From positions 1 to 53,238 of the forward strand of contig UQNQ01000010.1 of the NCBI GenBank assembly GCA_900542425.1: a DNA stretch of 53,238 nucleotides, in the 5' to 3' direction. The notes beneath the pieces are model-generated. The model saw only the letters and a list, made by a program, of their open reading frames with translations. It was not told the DNA's origin and ran no database searches. The stretch is from an uncultured Eubacteriales bacterium. GTDB taxonomy: Bacteria > Bacillota > Clostridia > Oscillospirales > CAG-272. The position numbers and the translations under genes are program-made. Shown here in pieces: positions 34,073 through 41,770 of the stretch (within the stretch, counting starts at the first letter, position 1; every line of letters starts with the position of its first letter).

Positions 34073-35215
34073 GTGAAACGGAAGATTCTGATTCTTGGCG
34101 GAAGTTATATGAATCTGCAAATGAAAATGGATCCCAGAACAAAGGAAAACAATATCACGCTGGGCAGTGAATATCGATTCCATCCCTTCGGAGAAGCTGC
34201 CTTAACGGCCATTACTGCGTCAAAACTTGGTGGCGAATGCCTTTTTGGGACAAAATTCGGAGATGATACAAATGGAAAGCGTCTTTATGAATACTATAAA
34301 GGATGCGGGATCAAGACCGATTTGATGAGGAAAGATAAATCTTTACAGACCGGCATGAGTATTACCCTTTACAGTGATTTGGAAACGCACGAGATTTATT
34401 TGTCAAAAGGTGCGTCCGCGCATTTTACGAAAGAAGAAATCGACGATGCTTTTATTACGATGCCGGACATGTTCCTTGTTCCGCCGGAGGAGCTTGGATG
34501 CGAGGAGCGTATCGGGGTTATGAAAATGGGAAATGTTTCTGCCGATTCTTCGTCGGAAGAAGTGGATTCGGCGGCAGCGCCCTCATCTCAGTCAGAGACT
34601 TTATCTGACCATAAAGAAAAGGTGGAATCGGATGTTTCCTCTGATACGCCGGAAATGCCGCGTATTTCTACATATCGGTATGAAGAAAGTCTTGCCTATT
34701 ATGCGATTCAGAAGGCGGAAGAACGGAATGTGGATCTTATCATGCGGTATACTCCGTTTACGGCGAAGTTCCCGATTGAAAAGATAAAGAATATAAAAAT
34801 TCTTGTGATTTCAGATGATATGCTGTATTCGTTGACGGGATTTTTCCCGAATACGACCGATAAGGCTCTGCGTTCTCTTGTGGCGCTTTCCCAAAAGGTG
34901 AAAGCCAAATATTATGTTGTGGAACAGGGAGACGATACAGCATTTGTTTATGACGGCAGATATTATGAAAGTGTTTCAGCACCAGTGCGGCTGAGAGGCG
35001 TTACGAAAAATGCCGGTAAAAAGATGAATCCGACTTTTGTGGGTGCGCTGGCGGCGGAATATTTGGAAAGCAAAAATATTGTCCGTGCATGCCATTTTGC
35101 CTTAATTGTCAGCTTGATGACGCGTTCTAAATTCGGCAGTCTTGAGAAAGTGCCGACCAAGGCAGAACTGGAAGCTTATGCCGCAGAAAACGGAATGGAT
35201 TTGTATCAGGGTTGA
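34073..35215 (+). CDS. Degenerate PfkB/ribokinase-family protein with Ser/Asp/Glu-rich insert
   Basis: The start is GTG at 34073, because AAGGGGAGG lies about 9 bases upstream and the only upstream ATG has no site. The 380 residues follow the ribokinase fold: 'KRKILILGGSYMNL', then 'AITASKLGGECLFGTKFGDD', 'GKRLYEYYKGCGIKTD' and 'IKILVISDDMLYSLTGFF'. Two catalytic elements are lost. The substrate-binding GG-x-N near residue 40 is 'FGEAALT', and the C-terminal G-A-G-D (catalytic Asp) is replaced by 'KKMNP' before 'TFVGALAAEYLE' (317-330). A 45-residue acidic/Ser-rich insert (about 152-196) splits the domain. It probably does not phosphorylate sugars; a binding or regulatory role is inferred. 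ruvX starts 6 bases after its stop. Confidence 0.8.
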   Translation: MKRKILILGGSYMNLQMKMDPRTKENNITLGSEYRFHPFGEAALTAITASKLGGECLFGTKFGDDTNGKRLYEYYKGCGIKTDLMRKDKSLQTGMSITLYSDLETHEIYLSKGASAHFTKEEIDDAFITMPDMFLVPPEELGCEERIGVMKMGNVSADSSSEEVDSAAAPSSQSETLSDHKEKVESDVSSDTPEMPRISTYRYEESLAYYAIQKAEERNVDLIMRYTPFTAKFPIEKIKNIKILVISDDMLYSLTGFFPNTTDKALRSLVALSQKVKAKYYVVEQGDDTAFVYDGRYYESVSAPVRLRGVTKNAGKKMNPTFVGALAAEYLESKNIVRACHFALIVSLMTRSKFGSLEKVPTKAELEAYAAENGMDLYQG

Positions 35216-35221
35216 GGATCG

Positions 35222-35653
35222 ATGGGAAATCTGATAAAGTTGCTGGGCGTTGACTACGGAGAAGCACGGACCGGACTTGCTCGTTCCGATGCACTTGGGT
35301 TATATGCCGTAGGCATGGGAAATATCAAAAGCTATCATATAGAAAAAACGGCCGCCGAAATTGTACGTGTTGCAAAGGAAAACGGAATTGAACGCATTGT
35401 CATTGGGAAACCTGTCAATATGAACGGAACCTATGGCGAAAAGGTGGAAAAGGTAACGGAGCTTGCGCGCCTTATCGGAGAGCTGACGGAGATTCCTATC
35501 GATTTTTATGACGAACGTATGACAACGGTGTCTGCTCATAAAATATTATCCGAGAGCGGCGTGCGTGCAAAAAACCGTCGGGAAATTGTCGATTCACTTG
35601 CCGCTGAGCTGATTTTGCAGGGATATATGGATAAAATAAGAAATCAATCATAA
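35222..35653 (+). CDS. ruvX: Putative pre-16S rRNA nuclease / Holliday junction resolvase YqgF
   Basis: A 143-residue RNase H-fold protein: 'LLGVDYGEARTGLA' with D11, 'IVIGKPVNMNGTYGEK', 'YDERMTTVSAHKIL' and the C-terminal 'DSLAAELILQGYM' supply the acidic active site. In E. coli YqgF matures the 5' end of 16S rRNA; the resolvase role was proposed from structure. GAGG sits 5 bases ahead of the ATG, within the end of the pseudokinase gene. It precedes glyS by 19 bases in the same direction. Confidence 0.95.
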   Translation: MGNLIKLLGVDYGEARTGLARSDALGLYAVGMGNIKSYHIEKTAAEIVRVAKENGIERIVIGKPVNMNGTYGEKVEKVTELARLIGELTEIPIDFYDERMTTVSAHKILSESGVRAKNRREIVDSLAAELILQGYMDKIRNQS

Positions 35654-35672
35654 AATAAAAGAGGATGTCACA

Positions 35673-37064
35673 ATGGATAATTCACAAAAAACTATGGAAA
35701 AAATCGTCGCGCTTTGTAAAACAAGAGGGTTTGTATACCCGGGTTCCGAAATTTACGGCGGGCTTGCCAATAGCTGGGATTATGGTCCGCTTGGCGTTGA
35801 ATACAAAAATAACATCAAAAAAGCATGGTGGAAAAAATTCGTTCAGGAATCCAAATACAATGTCGGACTTGACTGCGCGATTCTGATGAATAAGGAAACA
35901 TGGGTTGCGTCCGGACATCTGAAGGGCTTTGCAGATCCGCTGATGGACTGTAAGGCATGCAAAACACGTCATCGGGCGGATAAGCTGATTGAGGATTATG
36001 CACAGGCAAACGGATTGGATGTCAATCCTGCCGGCTGGAGCAACGCTGAGTTAACCGCTTATATCAAGGAGCATGGCATTGCCTGTCCGAATTGCGGAAG
36101 TCATGATTTTACGGAAATCCGGCAGTTTAATCTGATGTTTAAAACGTTTCAAGGGGTTACGGAAGATTCCTCAAGTGAGCTATATTTGCGTCCTGAAACG
36201 GCACAGGGAATTTTTGTAAACTTTAAAAATGTTGCGAGAACGACAAGACGGAAAATGCCTTTTGGAATCGCACAGATCGGGAAATCCTTCCGCAATGAAA
36301 TTACGCCCGGAAATTTCATTTTCCGAATCCGTGAATTCGAACAGATGGAGCTGGAATTTTTCTGCCGCCCCGGCACGGATCTGGAATGGTTTGCATATTG
36401 GAAAAATTACTGCGCTGAATTTTTGTATTCGCTCGGCATGAATCGGGATTGCCTGCGGCTGCGTGACCATAGCCCAGAGGAGCTTTGCTTCTATTCGAAG
36501 GCTACGACGGATTTTGAATATCGTTTTCCGTTTGGCTGGGGCGAGCTTTGGGGAATTGCCGACCGAACGGATTATGATTTGACTCAGCATCAAAACCACA
36601 GCGGAGAATCCATGGAATATTTTGATGACGTAACAGGAGAAAAATATATTCCGTATGTTATTGAGCCGTCTCTTGGGGCGGATCGCGTCGCACTTGCTTT
36701 CCTTGTGGATGCCTATGATGAAGAAACCATCGGAGACGGCGATGTGCGGACCGTACTCCACTTGCATCCGGCACTTGCTCCGATCAAGGCAGCCGTGCTT
36801 CCTCTTTCCAAGAAGCTTGCGGAGCCTGCATGGAAGATCCACGATATGCTGGCAAAGCATTTTACAGTGGATTATGATGAATCCGGCTCGATTGGCAAGC
36901 GATACCGCCGTGAGGACGAGATTGGTACACCGTTTTGTATTACCTATGATTTTGAATCGGAAAACGACGGCTGCGTGACAGTCCGTGACCGTGATACGAT
37001 GGAGCAGGTAAGAATCCGGACGGAGGAACTGATCCCTTATATTGAAAGCAGAATGGAGTTCTGA
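35673..37064 (+). CDS. glyS: Glycyl-tRNA synthetase, single-chain (alpha2) type
   Basis: A 463-residue class II synthetase that charges tRNA-Gly. Motif 1 region: 'GFVYPGSEIYGGLANSWDYG'. Two Cys pairs ('CKACKTRH', 'CPNCGSHDF') form the zinc-binding insert. Motif 2 holds 'LRPETAQGIFVNFKN' and 'SFRNEITP', and motif 3 is 'EPSLGADRVALAFL'. The C-terminal anticodon-binding domain includes 'GSIGKRYRREDEIGTPFC'. This is the eukaryote/archaea-like dimeric form used by many Firmicutes, not the alpha2beta2 GlyQ/GlyS pair. No T-box leader is present, as the gene follows ruvX by 19 bases inside an operon; AAGAGG precedes the start. Confidence 0.98.
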   Translation: MDNSQKTMEKIVALCKTRGFVYPGSEIYGGLANSWDYGPLGVEYKNNIKKAWWKKFVQESKYNVGLDCAILMNKETWVASGHLKGFADPLMDCKACKTRHRADKLIEDYAQANGLDVNPAGWSNAELTAYIKEHGIACPNCGSHDFTEIRQFNLMFKTFQGVTEDSSSELYLRPETAQGIFVNFKNVARTTRRKMPFGIAQIGKSFRNEITPGNFIFRIREFEQMELEFFCRPGTDLEWFAYWKNYCAEFLYSLGMNRDCLRLRDHSPEELCFYSKATTDFEYRFPFGWGELWGIADRTDYDLTQHQNHSGESMEYFDDVTGEKYIPYVIEPSLGADRVALAFLVDAYDEETIGDGDVRTVLHLHPALAPIKAAVLPLSKKLAEPAWKIHDMLAKHFTVDYDESGSIGKRYRREDEIGTPFCITYDFESENDGCVTVRDRDTMEQVRIRTEELIPYIESRMEF

Positions 37065-37066
37065 AA

Positions 37067-37561
37067 ATGGATAAGAAAAAAATTGCTCGAAAGCTGCTGA
37101 TTACCGCCATGGCGGTCAGCGGAATTTATCTTGTCATACTGATTTTGCTTACCTGCTTGCAGAAATGGCTGAAGCCTTTGCAGAATGCACCGCTTGGTGT
37201 GCGAAATACCTGTTATCTTCCGATAGACGACTTGACGGTATCGGCGGTCTGTTTGGTGCTGATGATTCTTTTTTCTCTTGTTTTGCTTCGCCGTGTCAAA
37301 GCGGGCGCGAAAGCCGGCAGTTTGCCGTGGGCAGGAATGGTTTGGTTCGGAATTCTCGTCCCCTTTCTGTCAAAGCTTGCTTCCTATTGCGAATCTCTGA
37401 GGCTTTCTGCGTCACAGACTTCGACTGAGGAATCGATCAATTATGTTATGAGTGCGTCTTATGTTCATGATATTACGGCATGGGCAGCGCCGCTGCTCTT
37501 TGTTTCCTCGGCAATCTTCGTCGCAGGATGCGCGATCTCCCTTTGTGTAAAGGAAAGTTAA
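37067..37561 (+). CDS. Four-helix membrane protein of unknown function
   Basis: A 164-residue protein starting 2 bases after the glyS stop, with GGAG inside the end of glyS. Hydrophobic segments near residues 10-30, 56-74, 86-105 and 135-157 suggest four membrane helices with a basic N terminus. I do not recognise a family and see no catalytic motif. The tight spacing shows it is translated with glyS; the terminator at 37646-37690 closes the operon. Confidence 0.7.
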   Translation: MDKKKIARKLLITAMAVSGIYLVILILLTCLQKWLKPLQNAPLGVRNTCYLPIDDLTVSAVCLVLMILFSLVLLRRVKAGAKAGSLPWAGMVWFGILVPFLSKLASYCESLRLSASQTSTEESINYVMSASYVHDITAWAAPLLFVSSAIFVAGCAISLCVKES

Positions 37562-37912
37562 AGTGCTGCCTTTGTATCCGTTATGATGGAATTTACCGAG
37601 AGAAAAATGCATAAGCGGCGGTACAGCGGGATTTTGACTTGTCGGAAAAAAACTTCCTTGTTTTATAGCATACAGGGAAGTTTTTATTTTGATGGATGTC
37701 ATTTTTTCCATATGTGTTTACTATAATGTTTTAATGGGATAAGATGGATCAGAATACATTCTATATGCTTTCATTTTTGAATGCGGAAGGATGAGAAAAA
37801 TCTGTATCCAAAGAGCTTTTTGGGATAACCGAGAGGTCAAACGATAATCTGCGAATTTTATATGATTCTTTTTGATGAAATTTTCTATCAAAAAGGTGAA
37901 GGAAATCTGTCT
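37562..37912. other. Intergenic stretch between the glyS operon and the DUF368 gene
   Basis: 351 bases with the terminator above and no recognisable gene. A consensus promoter is not clear. The sequence ahead of 37913 has AAGGTGAAGGAAAT as ribosome site. An in-frame upstream ATG at 37862 has no such site and is rejected as the start. Confidence 0.6.
37646..37690 (+). terminator. Intrinsic terminator of the ruvX-glyS operon
   Basis: AAAAACTTCCTTG pairs with CAGGGAAGTTTTT (one G-U pair) around a 12-base loop, then a T-rich run. Confidence 0.8.
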
Positions 37913-38767
37913 ATGAATAAAAATACATGGTATACAATTGCCGGCGGAGCATGGATCGGCGGTACAATGACAGTGCCAGGGGTATCCGGCGGCTCTATGG
38001 CAATGATTCTTGGTTTGTATGACCGGTTGATTGCTTCTGTAAATGGCATATTCAAAGAAAAAGAACGGCGCCGCGAAAGCTTTCTGTTTCTTTTAAAATT
38101 TCTTCTGGGTGCTGCGGCGGGTCTTTTTCTGTTTGCCAAACTGATTACTTTTTTATTGGAAAATGAGTGGTGTGCGGAACCGACAAGGTATTTTTTCCTC
38201 GGTGCGGTTGCCGGAGGCGCCCCGCTGATTTTTCGTCTTGCCGGTGTAAAGCGCGTCAATGTTTCGGTTTTTCTTTATCCTGTGATCGGTATCGCGGCAG
38301 CGCTTTTGATTGCGATGATTCCAAGCGGACTTTTTGAACTTCACGGAGAAGGATTTGTTTCTGTGCTGCTCGGTATTCTGATTCAGCTTGTCGGAGGACT
38401 CGTTGTGGCGGTTGCGCTTGTTTTACCGGGCATCAGCGTTTCTCAGATGCTCCTTGTTCTTGGTGTGTATGAGCCGCTGACGGAGGCGGTCAGCGCCCTT
38501 GATCTGAGAGCGCTTTTGTCATTTGCTCCGCTTGTTATTGGAACGATTGCCGGTATCTTTTTGACGACCGGCATTTTGGAAAAAGCAATGAGCCGTCATC
38601 CGATGGGAACTTATCTTTTGATTTTTGGTTTTATTCTCGGCTCCTTACCTGAACTTTTCCCGGGCGTGCCGACAGGATGGAACATCCCGCTTTGTATTCT
38701 GACTGCGGTTGCCGGATTTTTTGCTGTATATTTCATATCCAAAAGGGAAGCATCTGTTTCCGCATAA
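37913..38767 (+). CDS. DUF368 membrane protein, probable undecaprenyl-phosphate transporter (PopT family)
   Basis: A 284-residue polytopic membrane protein with about eight helices. The N-terminal signature 'GGAWIGGTMTVPGVSGGSMA' and the internal 'VVAVALVLPGISVSQMLLVLG' are the paired P-G-[VI]-S loops of DUF368, an inverted-repeat layout. DUF368 proteins (PopT) and DedA proteins (UptA) were recently shown to return undecaprenyl phosphate to the cytoplasmic face for reuse in wall synthesis; that role is assigned here by family. The start at 37913 has AAGGAAAT about 9 bases upstream. It is a single gene ending at a strong terminator. Confidence 0.9.
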   Translation: MNKNTWYTIAGGAWIGGTMTVPGVSGGSMAMILGLYDRLIASVNGIFKEKERRRESFLFLLKFLLGAAAGLFLFAKLITFLLENEWCAEPTRYFFLGAVAGGAPLIFRLAGVKRVNVSVFLYPVIGIAAALLIAMIPSGLFELHGEGFVSVLLGILIQLVGGLVVAVALVLPGISVSQMLLVLGVYEPLTEAVSALDLRALLSFAPLVIGTIAGIFLTTGILEKAMSRHPMGTYLLIFGFILGSLPELFPGVPTGWNIPLCILTAVAGFFAVYFISKREASVSA

Positions 38768-38854
38768 TGAACGGTATGTATGTTTGAAACATGGCGTGAA
38801 AAATCAAAAAATCGGATGGAAAATCGCCAGTCTTTCCATATCAGACTCGTTTTC

Positions 38855-38889
38855 AAAAAGGCGTCCTGCTAAAAGCAGGACGCCTTTTT
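38855..38889 (+). terminator. Intrinsic terminator after the DUF368 gene
   Basis: A near-perfect 15-16 bp stem AAAAAGGCGTCCTGC/GCAGGACGCCTTTTT with a short A-rich loop. The remaining gap to 39087 (part of a 397-base gene-free stretch from 38768) holds nothing recognisable. Confidence 0.95.
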
Positions 38890-39087
38890 GGTAGAATTCG
38901 TATTTTCAACGTTTTGAATAGGCAGGCAAAACGGAAAATTTTGATGGAAAAACATCCTGCATGCGGATAGACAACAAAAGCTGTCATGGAGGCGTAAATG
39001 TTTGTTTTGATGAGAGACAAATTATGAAAATGGACAAGGACTCCTGTTTTCGCAGTGGGAAAAATGTAATAATTTTACAGAAATATA

Positions 39088-39116
39088 TTGACATTTTGAG
39101 AATTTTATGGTAAAAT
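39088..39116 (+). promoter_or_regulatory. Promoter of the orphan phage-type cassette
   Basis: TTGACA (39088-39093), 17 bases, TAAAAT (39111-39116), about 48 bases before the regulator gene's start. Confidence 0.8.
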
Positions 39117-39164
39117 AAACGAACAAAAGTTCCAAACAAAAATCTGAAAGGGAAAGGAGAAATT

Positions 39165-39551
39165 ATGAAAAAGGAAGATTTAAAAGGGAAACAGTATCTT
39201 GAGGAATTGCTCAAATACGGTACGGAAATCGGAGAAAAAACAGCTGAACTTGCTTATTGGCGGGAGAATAAAGTTCTTCCTTCCGATACGACGGAAATGA
39301 ATGAGATTATTCGAAGAGAAACAGAGCTTGAAAAACTGATTCAAAGCTTAACGAGAAAAAAGCTTGATGCGACAAGGATGATTGATGGGATGACAGATCC
39401 GGTCGCAAGAGCAATTTTGCGGCGAAGATATATTTTAGGTGATACATGGGCGAAAATTGCGGAATGCTGCGGTGGAATGAGCGAGCGCAATGCCCATTAC
39501 ATACACGATATGGCACTGATGGATTTTGAAGAGATTTTTTTGCAGAGATAA
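39165..39551 (+). CDS. ArpU/RinA-like phage transcriptional regulator
   Basis: A 128-residue mostly helical protein. The first 65 residues form a charged helical hairpin ('EKTAELAYWRENK', 'RRETELEKLIQSLTRK'). The end is a sigma-70 region 4-like helix-turn-helix: 'ILRRRYILGDTWAKIAECC' then 'SERNAHYIHDMAL'. This is the layout of late-gene regulators of Firmicutes phages (ArpU, RinA, DUF1492 relatives), which switch on packaging and structural genes. Here it stands alone ahead of two tail-type genes, with AAAGGAG 6 bases before its start and its own promoter. Confidence 0.75.
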   Translation: MKKEDLKGKQYLEELLKYGTEIGEKTAELAYWRENKVLPSDTTEMNEIIRRETELEKLIQSLTRKKLDATRMIDGMTDPVARAILRRRYILGDTWAKIAECCGGMSERNAHYIHDMALMDFEEIFLQR

Positions 39552-39673
39552 GTTTTTCAGGCAATTTCCTTGTATTTCACTTAAGAGTAGGAGTATCCTT
39601 ATAAACGGAACATGCGTTCTTTATTTCTGAAAGCTATTGCTTTTTGTCTGAGAACAAATGATTCCATATCATG

Positions 39674-39704
39674 TCGGAAAATCCGATTTGGCCGCATGAT
39701 GCGG
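39674..39704 (+). promoter_or_regulatory. Tandem small palindromes ahead of the tail-type genes
   Basis: TCGGA-AAA-TCCGA (39674-39686) and CCGCAT-G-ATGCGG (39692-39704), both perfect, lie directly before the AAAGG site of the gene at 39718. They could form two RNA hairpins or a protein-binding site. No consensus promoter is clear in 39552-39717. Confidence 0.35.
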
Positions 39705-39717
39705 AGAAAGGAATTTT

Positions 39718-40182
39718 ATGAATCTTAAATTTCAAGTGAATATGCAGCATATTGCGCGAATGGATCACGGATATGTAGTAGCGGGCAGCCGTAATTTTAT
39801 TGAATGCACGTTCTTATTCAGCGAAGAATGGAACGGTGTTGTCAAAACGGCGGTTTTCCGGAACGGAGAAACGGTTTATCATGTTGTTTTGACGGAGGAT
39901 ACCATTGCCTGTGAGAATATGCCTGTTCTTTCGGCGGGAGTTTGGCAGATATCTGTTTTCGGAGGCGATCTTATCACAGCAGACAGTGCGCCGCTTGTTG
40001 TAGCGGAATCGGGATATGGAGAAGGAACTGCTCCCGAGGCTCCATCCGCTACGGTTTATGAAACATTATGTGGGATGGTATCGGATGCCGTTGCCAAAAC
40101 GGAGAGCTTAGAGGAGAAAATCGGTGAGATCGGAAGTGGGACGTCCGTGGAAATCACGGGAGAAACCCTGATGATTAACTGA
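39718..40182 (+). CDS. Phage baseplate/tail accessory-like protein
   Basis: A 154-residue protein. Its first 105 residues form a small beta-rich domain ('FIECTFLFSEEWNGVVKTAV', 'NGETVYHVVLTEDTIAC', 'GVWQISVFGGDLITADSAPL', 'VVAESGY'). I associate this with proteins encoded next to tail fibres in Firmicutes siphophages, often called BppU-like or 'minor structural'. The rest is a linker with a short coiled coil ('AKTESLEEKIGEIG') ending in a short strand. The start has AAAGG 7 bases upstream; two small perfect palindromes (39674-39704) precede it. The tail-fibre gene follows after 12 bases, so the two are coupled. Confidence 0.6.
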   Translation: MNLKFQVNMQHIARMDHGYVVAGSRNFIECTFLFSEEWNGVVKTAVFRNGETVYHVVLTEDTIACENMPVLSAGVWQISVFGGDLITADSAPLVVAESGYGEGTAPEAPSATVYETLCGMVSDAVAKTESLEEKIGEIGSGTSVEITGETLMIN

Positions 40183-40194
40183 AGGGAGATACAA

Positions 40195-41682
40195 ATGAAG
40201 ATTTCTAAAATTTATGACAAAAAAACGGCAATCGAATATGAAATTGCCGATGCCGCCGCAAGAACAGGAGAGGCTCTTGCGGATGGTGCCGTTACGCCGG
40301 AGAAAACGTCGTTTGGACATATTCTTCATAAAACATCGGAAAACCTATATAATTCCGCCCTACAGACAGATGATACGATTGAACCGCATTATTATGTAGA
40401 CGGTGTTCCGTATCCGACAACTCAATTCGATAGTTCTTATCATTGCACGGCGAAAATTGAGGTGGAACCTTCCACTTCCTATTGGCTGGGACTCGTGCCG
40501 GAAAAAAACGGATATGCCAAACCTTGGGGCGATGCCTCTTACGGGATTTTTTTCTATGACGCCAATGGAGCCTATATCGGCGGTTCGATATCGAACGCCT
40601 TTACAACCCCGGCAAATACGAAATATTTGCGTTTTAATTATGCAATTTACAAAGGACTGACACTGTTTGAGATCAATCGTTCCTGTATGCTTGTCAAGGG
40701 GAAAACGGAGGCACCGGAGACTTACGAGCGATATTATGATTATTTTCTTGATGAACAGATTGAGATTTTAAATTCGCGTGTGGACAGACTTTCCAAACCG
40801 GTTTATTATCATATTGATGGAGATGTTCTGGATATTATTTATAAGTATTCTGCGTCAAAGGACATGCGTGTGCGCCTGAAAAAGAAAGGCGGCAATAACT
40901 TGTTTGATTTTTATCAATTTGCTATGATTGACAATACAACGGAATTCGTGTCGTCCGATTACAGCGGCGGTACGATTTTGATTACGACACCGAGTGATTG
41001 GCATTCACCGTTTGTTATGGCTGCGAAAAACAATATTGACGGAGATGCTGTGGATTCCGGTCATTTTACCGGAGGTAATCATGAATATACCAATACCGGC
41101 AGCGGCGGTACGCCGACAGCTCGATGTACGGATTTGAAATTTTTTGCCGATGGAAGAGAAGTTGCCGAGACAGAGGGATACTGCGATAAGCTTGAGATGG
41201 TTTGGATAAATTATATTCAGGCGTACAATACCAAAAAAACAGACGGTACGGGACGGGAAGTCATGAAAGAATATCACCGGATGCTGTTCGACGGTTTGCG
41301 TTTCCGTTCGCATGTGGATTTGATTCCTTTAGAGGATGTAACGGTTGCGACATGGTATGGTTTTCAATGTGCAACCTCTCATCTTTGGCGCGGAACGGGA
41401 CATTATGTCGGCGGAACGAACCGGTCATACTTTGACGCCGCGACGGCAACTGACTGCGCAAATAAAACCGCTACGGCACTCATACTCGAACATGACGGCA
41501 ATATTCTTGAAATGAGTGTGGATCCGGCGATTGATATGGGAGACAGACGTTTTTATGCCGGTACACAAGGAATTTTTACAAAAACCTATAATAAAGCATA
41601 TTTTTACATTATTCAGAATACGGAGCTTTCTCAGAACTGTGTTTATACGCTGGAGGGAGGATATCGATTTTATTCGGATTGA
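40195..41682 (+). CDS. Tail fibre/receptor-binding-like protein
   Basis: A 495-residue protein with phage-fibre character. The N terminus ('SKIYDKKTAIEYEIADAAAR') resembles the short attachment segment of Firmicutes tail proteins. Residues about 45-180 form a beta-rich, possibly carbohydrate-binding domain ('YHCTAKIEVEPSTSYWLGLV', 'FFYDANGAYIGGS', 'TKYLRFNYAIYKG'). A short coiled linker follows ('LDEQIEILNSRVDRLSK'), then a large Gly/Tyr/Trp-rich C-terminal domain ('SGHFTGGNHEYTNTGSGG', 'YGFQCATSHLWRGTGHYVGG'). No enzyme motif was identified. There is no signal peptide. Downstream, the transporter gene has its own promoter, so this is the end of the cassette. Confidence 0.6.
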   Translation: MKISKIYDKKTAIEYEIADAAARTGEALADGAVTPEKTSFGHILHKTSENLYNSALQTDDTIEPHYYVDGVPYPTTQFDSSYHCTAKIEVEPSTSYWLGLVPEKNGYAKPWGDASYGIFFYDANGAYIGGSISNAFTTPANTKYLRFNYAIYKGLTLFEINRSCMLVKGKTEAPETYERYYDYFLDEQIEILNSRVDRLSKPVYYHIDGDVLDIIYKYSASKDMRVRLKKKGGNNLFDFYQFAMIDNTTEFVSSDYSGGTILITTPSDWHSPFVMAAKNNIDGDAVDSGHFTGGNHEYTNTGSGGTPTARCTDLKFFADGREVAETEGYCDKLEMVWINYIQAYNTKKTDGTGREVMKEYHRMLFDGLRFRSHVDLIPLEDVTVATWYGFQCATSHLWRGTGHYVGGTNRSYFDAATATDCANKTATALILEHDGNILEMSVDPAIDMGDRRFYAGTQGIFTKTYNKAYFYIIQNTELSQNCVYTLEGGYRFYSD

Positions 41683-41705
41683 ATCCGAAATTTTTGCTTT
41701 CCCTA

Positions 41706-41733
41706 TTGCAAAATTTAAAATACGTACTATAAT
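41706..41733 (+). promoter_or_regulatory. Promoter of the SLC13-like transporter gene
   Basis: TTGCAA (41706-41711), 16 bases, TATAAT (41728-41733). The -10 sits in a small palindrome, GTACTATAATAGTAC. Confidence 0.7.
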
Positions 41734-41770
41734 AGTACTGTTTATGTTTTAAATTGCAGGGGGAAGAAAA

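Noticed and set aside
38998..39027. A nine-codon reading frame with a good GGAGG site
   Set aside because: It lies upstream of the promoter at 39088 and has no promoter of its own, so it is unlikely to be a leader peptide.
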